Of a DNA stretch of 64,000 nucleotides, positions 1 to 11,800 are shown one piece after another. Positions within the stretch are counted from its first letter, which is position 1. Every line of letters starts with the position of its first letter. The notes beneath the pieces are model-generated. The model made no database searches and was not told the origin of the DNA. It saw nothing but the letters and a program-made list of their open reading frames with translations. Position numbers and translations under genes: made by a program. Origin of the DNA: Sinotaia quadrata. Taxonomy: Eukaryota; Mollusca; Gastropoda; Architaenioglossa; Viviparidae. The stretch spans positions 106,431,360 through 106,495,359 of the forward strand of contig CM054181.1 of NCBI GenBank assembly GCA_028829895.1, read 5' to 3'.

Positions 1-588
1 TAAGCTACTAAGTTCAAAATATACAATAAGTTCTCTGTACAGATGATATATACATTTCTAAGTCAAATGTGTAAAAAAAAATCTCCTAAATGGAACAGGA
101 TAGTCCAAGTGAAAAACATATGTTATATAAGTACACTATCAGAATATTGAAACACATGAGAACTTAGTCCAACATTAATACAGCACAACTAAAGACTAAG
201 TGAATGAAAACAAAAATCAGCATCGTTTGGATGATAAATCATCATCTTGCACTCACTCTCAGGTCAACATCTTGAGTCATGTCATTTCAAATTTAAATAC
301 ATGTAAAAACCCACAAATGCCGAAATGTTAGGCTGTGTATATTCAAATTCAGGTAAGCAAAACAAATATAAACTGGTAACTCAGTGTATCGCCTTCTTGC
401 ACACAGTGTAAAATGGCATTTTAAGCTAGTAATCTCAAATGCCGTATCTTGTACAAATAAGTTAATTTCTTTACTTCTGAGATGATTAAATAAACATTTT
501 TGAAAGTAAATAAATATATTTTCTATCTTTAATTAAACAATGGAGTTTTCTTACAAGTAAACAAAATCACAGCCCAAATTCAGCTCAC
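1..588. other. intron or 3' flank beyond ZFP64-like exon 10
   Basis: AT-rich sequence to the left of the donor of exon 10. No open frame, repeat or splice-bounded block was recognised. Because exon 10 ends at a good donor (GCAG|GTGAGC on the minus strand), the transcript should continue past the left edge. Read-through would stop after two codons (Val-Ser-stop), so an intron-retained terminus is the alternative. Confidence 0.5.
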
Positions 589-789
589 CTGCAAAATAAT
601 CTGTGGCTGAGAAGGTGCTCCCACCCCTGGGTTTAAGGTCAAGGGTGAAGTTGAGAAACTGGTGGGAGGTATGATAATTTGGATCTGAGGATGTTGTGAC
701 TGGTGCTGGATGTTGACAGGAGTGATGATGTTGATAGGTATGGTGTGTGGCTGCTGCACCTGTGACTGTACTGCATCTTGCTGAATTAC
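589..789 (-). CDS. ZFP64: ZFP64-like exon 10 (Gln-rich tail)
   Basis: 201 nt, phase 0 at both ends, 67 codons. Acceptor TTTGTGTTCCCAG|GTAATT, donor TTTTGCAG|GTGAGC. It starts [13 protein letters not shown] and ends QPQIILQ; rich in Gln, Pro and Ile, with no finger. It continues the Gln-rich composition of exon 9, which is why this frame is preferred over the overlapping His/Thr-rich frame. Activation-domain-like composition is an inference. Confidence 0.8.
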
Positions 790-3700
790 CTGGGAACACA
801 AACATCATAAAAAAGTATAAAAATATAAAATGTCAGTCGAAATAATGTCAGTGATAACTGTGCACTAGATATGGTCAACACATATACTTATTTTCCAAAA
901 GAATTAATGTGTGGCACAACACCACCCTAGTTATTGTATTGCTTATGATTATTATTATTATTATTCATCCATAACTAATTACAAATGATGAGAATCTTAA
1001 TTTATGTTATTAATGGTTCTCCAGAAGACATCACTCATCTCTCTCACTTGGTGGATATGCGGGCGCTGTAAACGATTTCTGTCCTTCCACAACATTAAAG
1101 ACAAACATTCACTCTCATACAATATTTCTGTAGGTGGAAAACTTCTTACCAAAGGAGATAAATCTGTCTTTAATCTATATTTAGTGATCCACCATCCACC
1201 CAATATCTCTACAAAATATGGTTATCGATGTGTTAGAATGTCAATAAATTTATTAAATCAACAATCTAAATATACATATAACAAATACAATCAAAAGAGT
1301 GTTGACATTTACATTGCTTCACAACAATGTTCAATTAATGCTTGACAATCGTTCAATTTATCCTAGCATAGACAATCAGCAGTCAAATGATCATATATAT
1401 ATAATCAAATTCATAGGCATAATTTATCATAGTCATGAGTGGAGTTTTAGAGAAATAATTATAGTCAATGTACATAACCTTTTCAAAGATGGCCACTGTC
1501 ACTAGCACATGTACACAATCACATGGTTTGCAACAAGTCACTTTTCTTATTTAGACGATAGTCCCATGTACTCCTTCTAGACACATTAGACAGCTGTTCC
1601 AGAATCTTCTATGTGCTCTCCAAGCACACTGTGGAGAATCGACCCGAATTTCCCTTGTGCTATCAAGCACATCTGGAAGAATATTCCCAAATTTTTGTGT
1701 ATGCTACTAAGCATATCATGAAGATGTTCAAAATAATCTTCTTGAATTTTCGAGACCAATCTCAAGCCTCAATTTTCAATGAATTGGCTCTCGAACAGTA
1801 TTCACAGGAATCAATTTACAGCAACATGTCACTGATAAGTTTGGTGATAACGCTGGATGCACACACCAATGTGATCAGGTAGAGTAATCATTGTAGCCTG
1901 AAGCAGGAAGAAAGGCACACTTTTCTCTGCAAAAGTCAAATTATGGCAGCGCTAAATTTCAGGCATATTTCATCTCTATAACTCCTTTCTCTCTTACAAT
2001 CATTCTCAACTTACAAATCCTGCAACAATTTCGTTAACCCAATACACATACAGCATATGAAATACAGTATCAATCAAAATTCATAAGTATAATGTACAAC
2101 ATAATCAAATTAGTGAGCATAGAAATAATGGTTCAATTACATAAAGCATTCTCCAATTTAAATCACAGATCAATAGCAAACATGAAAGAGATATTTATAA
2201 GTCCATTCTTTCTTTATCAGTCAATTAACTTATCATAAGCTAATGATTGCTTTTATGACATGACTCGGGTTTCATCAACTTCAGAGTGATTAATTAGTAC
2301 TAGAAGAATATAGACTTTCTTCAACAAAATAACTTTGAGTCCATCCCCATTGGATGAGTTTGTTATGAACATGTGTGAGACTATTAGTCAGAAAAACTAC
2401 TCATCTAGTTGGAACTGGTTTAGATCACATCAACAAATTCTCGCATATTCTTTACTTGAGTTGTTTACTTCCAACTTTGACACTTAAAAATATCAGCATA
2501 AGCAGTACCCAAGGTCAGGTTACTTTAACATTAAACAATTTATACAACAATTAGAAATAGGGATAGGCAAATTTACTCTGCCACAAAATGTATTCCTATG
2601 AAAATCACAACAAAAGGGTATATCTGATATGTGAGTAAACAGAGCCTAAACACCTATAATTGAAAAAATAATTCACCCTAGTGAAATATGACAAACAGTA
2701 TTACAGATCAAAGTTTAAGAAATGCAGTTTATTCTAATCCCATACTAACACAAGATTTCAAGACTTGATGCCCCACCCAAAGACAATCCTTATGGAGACC
2801 AGAAATTTACCATCCATGGCAATTTTTGACATGTGACCACTTCAAAGATTTTAGCTAGCCAAGTATGGTGATTCTAATCAACAGAGGCCATCTACATAAT
2901 TTCTAAGGTATTGACATACTACATCTTTTAAAATTACATTGCACATGGCAAGACACTTATTCAAGAAATTGAATGCTTTGTATAAACCCAACTAGGAAAC
3001 AAACTCATTAAATCTCTAAAGTCACTGTTTAACACTAATCATTTAAATTTAATCCAAAGTTACATAACAATACATTTGTTTCCACAAGCATATGGGATAT
3101 CTGCATGTACTCTGTAAAACTGTAAATACTTAAAATAGTTTCATATTTAATCATTGCTTAAAATTATCACCACTAAGTCTACTGAGAGATTCTCATAATA
3201 GAAATTAGCTTGCTAACTAAAGAAAACAAATGTAGCCGTGTTACATTGCTCCAGGAGCCCACTCCAGATATGCCTTCTTCCTGTTTGGGACCTATTTTTA
3301 GGGGTGAGTGGATTCAGAATCATTAACTTACCTGAAATTGCTTTATGTTTCATATATTTTATATGTTTATGCACGCGTTAAGAAAAAATATTAACCCACG
3401 TTAAAAGTTAGTACTAACCTGTACATTAACTGGCAGATCGGACTGCTGGTGAAACTGTACAGTTTGGGTTTGCTGCTGTGAACTGGGTACAACAATCTGC
3501 TGTGGCTGCACATGTATCACTCGCTGCTGCACTTGCTGTTGCAAAGATGGCTGAAGCTGATACTGCACTGTTGGACTTTGCTGGGTCTGCTGTGACACAC
3601 CTGTTACTGGTCCTGTCAGATGGAGTGTAGACAACCCCCCTGATCCAGTTAAGTGCAAGGTTGCTAATCCTCCTGCACCAAAATCATTTACACTACGCAT

Positions 3701-6700
3701 TTAGGAGGAAACCTAACTTAACACCTAGATCCAGTGAAGCAATTACAGTGATGATTTCTAACAGCATGAAAAAAAAGCAGTTTTATTCTTTTAACTTTTA
3801 CTAGCAGTTAATACTAATTGACAATATCTCACACAACTCACTGTGCTGGAGACAAGAACCCACCATATTCAAAGCTAATGAAACTGTAAAATGTGTCCTT
3901 ATTTTCAAAAGAAGTTCATTACACAAGAGACAATCTATATTCACTCTTTACTTTACAACAGATTCTCATCTTTGACCATATACATAAAGATAAATATCAA
4001 AATTCACAAACTTCACGACATCATTTACACAAAATAAAAAATATGACTACACAAAAGTTTCTGCATTTCAAAGAGAAAATAAACCTGTATTAACAAAGCA
4101 AAAGTTCTTTCATTTCAATTTTTATTAAAAAAAGAAAATGAACCCATATTGGCAAAGCAACAACGGGAACTGGGTGACTACAAGGCTAAATGCTGGCCTT
4201 GAATATGGGCAGAGTTCAAGCCCTACTCTGTGAGCATGGATACCTGAGTTGTTTTCTCAACCATACACCCAATCTTTTGCTGCACCCTAACTCAGAAACT
4301 GTAAAAATACACAGAGAGTTTAATTAATATGTTACAAACTTCACATTTTATGGAATAAAATTATTTTGTTCCTTTCAGTCTTCATTTTTGTACTATTACT
4401 ACTAATAAAGAAAAATGTGGATACCTGCAGAGTTCCTGTGTTCTTATATAATTTCTTCTTTTGACAGGATGTAGTAAACTATGACAATGAGCTAAATTAC
4501 AGATGCCATCTTTTTGTTTACCTGATATGTGCCTAAAATGTAACGGATGTTTCTGTTGAGTGGCAGCTCAATCTATCATTGAACTGTTTAATAATGAAGG
4601 ATGAATGTTTTAATGAGTCAGTGGAAACATAGATGACCAGATTCTCTTTGCCTATATAATTAGTATAAAGGTGGAAATTAAATAACATTAATTCATTCCA
4701 TGATCATTTTGTCTTGTGAGATGCAATAGGTTTACATCACACCCATTGTGCTAATGAGAAGGATTTTGGGCAGAACATGAATTTTTAAAGTACAAGATGA
4801 TTTACTCAGTTTTTTATATTGTGCACTAATATTTATATAATGTTTGGTTATTAAAATGTAGGACATAGTGCTTTTAGACTTGACCTCATGCTCTAAGAGA
4901 ATAAATCTCTACATCTATCTTTTATTCTTTAGGAAAAGAAATACTGATAATTTCTAGACAAGGTTCTGAGAACATCACCTGGATATTATTTCAGGAATGA
5001 AACTTGAAAGTGAATGTTCTATTACACTGTATGCAACAGTTTTCTAGCTGGTGAGCCTTTTCTTTGCCTGGAGATTGACACAGGTCAAAAAGTGCAAGTC
5101 CGCTTGCATGAGATAACTAGATGATTTTGTTCAATCCTTTCTGGACATTATTCTATAAATCTGACTAAATATTTATTGTGGGTTATCTTTCCAAAGCAAT
5201 AGAAAAATCAATCAAGCAACGAACCACAGAGCATTAATTCTGTAAAAATCTAGATGTTGGATCTCTTAGATAACATCCATTTTCTTTGCACCTTTAGAAG
5301 AAATTAACTGTCAAGTTGGGTGGTAGGTGGAGAAGGGAGGAACATTACAATGCTAGCATCTCAAAAGTTTTAAATTGTTATTTGTTTATTAACAAACATA
5401 TCATAAATGTTAGTACACATTACAGTAGGCACTGACATGAGCATGACATTGCTCTCAATCAGCAAACACAATTTCCCTTTCACATGGTAAATTTTAATAA
5501 TGAAATTATTTTTTAAACAAGCAAAATATGTTTAATGAAGTCTTTTAATGTAAAAGATGTTGTAAAATAATCTAATGTATATTTCTTATTATGTAAAGAA
5601 AAAATTACTTGCAATTCTTCAATGTTTTTATCTTATATACATGACAGAAAGAAGTGTAACTGTCAAACGAGCTATTTTATGCTCATCAAAGAAAGAGTTA
5701 ATAATTTAAATTTAACTATTTAAAAATGTTTCGAGTAGGTGGATGATGGGGAAAGACACTTACCTAAAGACAGCTGACCAGAAGGCTGTTTTTAGATGCG
5801 TACTTAAAACCAGCTAGCCAACAGGGCTTTTGGTTTTCAGACATTTACCTTACGGACAGTTAACCATAAGGGTGGCTTTATATAGACACCTCAAGAAAGC
5901 TGACCATAAGGCTGGCATTTCTAGACTGCTTACCTAAAGACAGTTGGCCATAAAGTGTGGCTCTTTTAGACACTTACCTAAAGATAGCTGACCAGAAGGG
6001 GTGACATTGCTGCTGGAAGATCTGGACAAGGTGACCACAGTTGACACTGGATTCTGTGTGCTAATGTGAGGCAGTGATGCTGGTATAGATGGCGCCTCCA
6101 TCATTTCAGATTTGAAATACACATTGCGTGGGCTGCCTGCCTGGACTCTGGAAGGCAACACTGATGCTGATGCTGAATTAATGAAAGATAAAACAGATGA
6201 TTGTGCAGATGAAGATGCCGCAAGTGTTTGTGTTGACCCCTCTCCCAGTGAGATAGTGCCAGCAAAAGTTTTTTGACTTTGAGAGTTGTGGGGAAGTGGC
6301 ACTGAATTGGTAAAGCAAGATGATGCTCCCAGGAAAACCTTGTTACCAGGCTCTCCAGCCACAAGCTGCTGAAATGTGGAAATTTCTCTGTTGGTGCTGG
6401 AGGACTGAACTGGCAGCTGTTCCTGCTTGTATTGCTGCTGCTGCTGTGAGAGGCAAGCTTCTTGGTGTTCATGCTTCAGTGAAGATGATTCAACAGCATA
6501 TGCCATCCCTATGGCAGATTGTGGAAACTGCTTAGATTTGCAATCTGGAATCACGTAGGTTACCAGAGAATCGGAAGAAGTTGTTGGATGAAGTGACATT
6601 TGTGTCTCAATGGGGGGCCTAGTCATGTAGGTCACAAGAGTTCCTGTGGTAGAGGAATTGCTCACACAAGTCACTGAGGCACTGGCAGTAGAATAGATAG

Positions 6701-8764
6701 GTGGTGGGTTGCTGATGTAAACTGTTTGAGAGCTGGTACCAGCAACACCAGAGCAGTGACCTGGTAAGCTCTGACCAGAGACCACATTATCCACAAAATT
6801 ATGTTGCTGGATCTTTGGATCTTCTATGAGATGCTCAGCAAAAGTTAAACCAAAACCTGCATTCAGATTAGGTCTTGGATCTTTAACACTTTGTTGGAGC
6901 TCTTGCATTTCTATCATTTCTGCACTCTGGTTTGATTCCATATCCATAGGCACCTGAACATAATGTACTTGTCTAGAACCATCCTGTACAATAGAGGTCA
7001 AGGGCACCTCAACATAAACTGTAGAAGGCTCTTGTTGGACATCATACTGTTCTTGATATAACCTGGAGGCGGCATCAGCAATCTGATCCAAACCACGATG
7101 CAAAGAAACACCTACCAGTTTTTTCCGAACTTCTTTGAAAGGAGTGCCACCAGCAGGAAATGAATTGACCGTTTCGTGGCTGGAAGAACCTGTACTATTT
7201 ATGAGCATTTCCTTCTTCATTTCCAGAAATACGTTTTGTGCTGGCCGCACATTTATTGTCCTAAGCAGTGATTTCTTTCCGAGACAGGGTAATGAAACTG
7301 AGTTTTCCTGGTGTTCCTGATGGCCATGTGCTTGCAGAACTGCATGGGTCTCAGAAGGCGCTAAAGGCATTCTCTTTGTTGCTTTGTGCTGTCGAAGATG
7401 GCAGCGTAAAGAGTCCTCCCTCACAAAAGAGGCATCACACACTGGACAATGATATGTCTTTTTACAACTAGGACGAACCATTCGAACACTGCTGCCAGTA
7501 TCCGTGACCTCTACAGTGTGCTTCTCATCTTTTAAAGGCCGTCTAGCACTCTCTCCCCTTACAATTCTTTTAGAGTTACTCCCTCCTTTTGGGCGACCAT
7601 GGCGCCGCAAAGAGCGAAGCTTATCTGCATGTCGCTTTCTCATGTGTGACTTGACATTGCCACGCTGTTTTGCAGAATAAGGGCAGAAGTCACAGAGGAA
7701 AGGCCTTTCATCACTATGGATTCGGAGGTGATTTTTTAAAGATGATGAGCTAGAGCAGATGTACTGACAAACGTTGCATGTTTTGCCTGAAATATGTAAA
7801 AAATATTTAAAGCATGACAGAATATGGCAGTAAAACATGTCAGGCATGACAGTTGTAAACAATGTACTTTTATTTAATTGTTAAGTTATGGTAATCTATA
7901 AACGACAAGGGTTCTTTTTAATCCTATGCAGATATTAGTTCTCTGCATATGCAAGCTCAAAAATATGTTAAAATATGCTACCCCAAGACTAAAGCAATGA
8001 AATTAACATGACTTTGGCTGGTCACACTGAGTGAACCTCTGCAGCATTGCTAATTGATGAAGTGTGCTGACAGGCATAACAGTGCACTGAGAGTGCTTGC
8101 ACAATGACTGCTCTAGACAGAATGAGTAAAGAGATGTGTGACTCACCTGAAAATTAACAGCTAGATGACTCACCTGACATACAACAGCTTGGTGATTCAT
8201 CTGAAACTTAACAGTACTGTGACTCACCTGAAATGTAACAGCTTTGTGATTCACATCAAACATTATTCACATGAAACTTAACAGCTATGTGACTCATCTG
8301 AAATTAAACAGCACTGAGACTCACCTAAACCTTAACCATGTGAATCACTTAAAACTTAAAAATTGTGTGACTCACATAAAATTGAACAGATTTGTGGCTC
8401 ACCTGAGGTATGTTGCTTGACATGCTCTTTAAAGAGCTTAAGAGATGAAGAAGAAAAATCACATTTTTCACATTGCAATTGATTGTCAGGGGAGTGGTTT
8501 ATCTTGTAATGGCTTTTCAGATTCCCTGAAACAAAGAGAAAAAATGCAAAATGAAATGGTATGGGCATGTCACAAGATCAACAGGGCTTGCCAAGACAAT
8601 CATGCAAGGTACTGTGCAAGAAGGGCGAAGGAGAGGAAGATAGAGGAAATGATGGGAGGATAACACCTCTGAGTGAACAGGACTGAAGTTGAGCCATACA
8701 GTAAGATTATCAGAGAACAGAATGGAGGAAGCTGGTTGTCAGGTCATCAGTGATAGATAGATAC

Positions 8765-8800
<36 letters not shown>

Positions 8801-11800
8801 ATGGATGGACAGATGGACGGACAGACAGACAAACAGATAGATAGAAACAAAGAGAACAGCATTTCAAACAGTTACAAGAAATCAATATATGAAGAATGTT
8901 CAACAGTCAATTGAGAGATCCTATATTTACAGAGCTTGCAATGGCTGATGATGATGATTTACAGAGTTGGTTAGGACACTGATGCTGTTGCTAAAAGTCA
9001 AATAAAGTCTCAGTTATGTTGAATTTGGTGTAGCAAAAAGTGTGGTCATGAAAGGTGGCTTTATCCATTTTGCTATTGATATATTATACTTGTGTTTTAC
9101 ATAGAGATGTATTATGTGAGTAGACTATTATTTCTAAAAATTGTGAGCTAAGATGCTTGTATGTTGTATGCTTAACACTTGACATTGTTTTAAGTGAATA
9201 CATTCATAAAACTGATATGTTGTATTTATTATGCTTTACGCATATATTGGGCTAATACATACTGTTGCAGGAAACTGTAAGTTGAGACCGGAATGTAAGA
9301 CAGAATGGAGTTAGAGATAATAATCTGGAAAACTTAGCATTTGTTCCCCGATTATAATTTACAGGGAAGAAGCCTTTTTTGTTTTTCACCTTAATCTCCC
9401 AGTTTACTGATTTATAAATTGCTACGACTGTGGTAGACTTGAGAAGTTTCTACCCCGGGTGTGTAAGTGTAAGGATACACTGTATTCTGTTGATGGATGG
9501 TGGTGGCAAAGTATGCTGACTACATCGTGGAATTTCTGATACAATGAAGTTACTGGAAATTGCTACAAATGTTGATCTGCTTGAGGGGTGGGGGGTATGG
9601 CAGAGTACCCAGATTAGCCTCAAGAGAATAGTGTTCATCAGTGTTCTATAATCTGAAACTGACAATTCCCTTGAGACAATAAACTTGTGTCTTTGTTATG
9701 AAAGTGAGCGAAAGACTTGCAGCTTTGCCTAGACAAGGTTATTGCTATAGTCTCTATAATTCCATTTCTGTTCTCTGATAAGAACTATAGTATAATGTGA
9801 TTTATATTGACACTAATCTGTTGAATTATGTGGTAGATTATAAGACTACATAAATATTGAAATTATTTGAATGTGCTTCATGGAAATATTGATGTCAAGT
9901 AATCTTTTCATTGTATTTTCTATATGTATATTTGATGGTTGATTTAACAAATTTACTCTTAAATTTATCAACCTTCTTACACATACTGATAACCATATGT
10001 TGAAGAAGAAAGTGGGTGGGTGGGGGCTCACTAAATATAGATTAAAAGATGGATTTACCTTCTCCTTTGGTAAGAAGTTTTCCACCTACAGAAATATTGT
10101 GTGACAGTAAATGTTTGTCTTTAATGTTGTGGAAGAGAGGAAACATTTACAGCACTCGCATATCCACCACATGAGAGAGACAAGAGGAAGAATTATATTA
10201 ATAACATAAATTAAGATTCTCATCACTTGTAATTAATTATTAACGATTAATTATTAATAATAATCATAGCCATTAACTAAGGTGGCATTAACATCACAAA
10301 ATCTAATGCAGGAAAACTGGGTGAAAATAAAGTTCTAAAGGTTCTGAAATATTATAAGGCAAGAAAATTAGGTGAAAATAAAGTTCCAAAAGGTTTTCAA
10401 ATGCTCTAATACAGACCTGCCTACCCCCCACCTTAGGAAACCAGAAGATCACTGGTCCAAAACCAGAAGATTTTGAATGGAAACCAGAAGATTTTATGCG
10501 GAGTCTGACTTTTTAATAGAAATACCAATAATATAAAATAAATGCAAAATAAAAAAAATAATGTTAATATTTGTAAATAAACTTACCAATAATGTAATGA
10601 TTTATGCAAAGCACAACAATTCGTCTACATTTTGTCTAGTCTCTATTCCACTGTTTATTTTAGATGAATTTTTGTCAAGCACACCAAGTGTTAGGCAGTT
10701 TTATTTAGAAATACACTGGCCAAGATATTTCTTTAGACTTCATTTGAAGAAGGATCTTCACATTTCAGAATAATGGGCCATTGAAGTACCGCATCATGAT
10801 TTTCACTTTTACAGAAATTCATTAAATATTTCATAAATGGATTTTTTTTAAAATATATATTTAACTTTTTATTATCTAATGTACAAGCCACAAAAAGGAA
10901 CATATGCCTATTGAAAAATTTTAAGGAAAAAGTTATGATTTTTTTTTTATTGTACCCATCTCATCTAAAATATATATTTTGGGAGAACATGTAGAATTTA
11001 AAAAAATAAAATTTACTTAAACCTAAAGCATATAGGCTTTCATCCATGCACAACCTTTTAATTTTATGTATGACTATGAGAAACTAGTATACCAAATTTC
11101 AGGGACATGGAATAATTACAACTATTCAAAAGGTGTCTTAGCATTTAGTTCAACAGAGGAAAAAAATCATTTTGAGAAAAACACATTTAATGTAAAATAA
11201 AGACTACAGAACTTTAAAAGTGTTCAAGTGGTTTATTTTTTTAAAATAAATATACCCTATCCATACTACATTGGACTGCTCTTAGTCATTTAGCTCTCTC
11301 AGAATTAAATATACTATATATTACTACCCTTTACATCCTCAGTGTACAGTCTTTTTATTTTCTAATACTAAATAGAACCAGAATATTGCAAAGAAATTTT
11401 TTAAAAAATATATTTATCAATCTACATTGGAATATTTGGAATATATGTTGTCTTTGTTATGAGAAAGCAATACCAGTTATTAGTTTTAGAATATCTGGTT
11501 CAGATTTTAATTTATAAATGATTTAAATATATAAAACACCTATATTTTTCTAAATTTACACGTCCATTAGACTAGAGAAAAAACAGTGAAAGTCTTCCTG
11601 TAACATTTAAAATGTTATTAAAAAGACATTATTCTTTAATAAGCATGCTTTGTTAATTAAGAATTGGATATGATTAATATTATTATTTTTAATGTTTTAT
11701 GCATTTCTTTTGTCTTCAATGCATGTGTATTTATTATCATGCCTTCTAAAATTCTATTATAATGTGTGTACTGCGTAATCACAAAATATCAACGGCTAAT

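Noticed and set aside
1004..1345. 113-codon plus-strand frame similar to a minus-strand frame at 9,846-10,085
   Set aside because: Similarity reflects the dispersed DNA repeat; frames have different boundaries and no domain or splice support.
6101..7471. Several frames of 60-120 codons on both strands
   Set aside because: Shadows of ZFP64-like exon 8.
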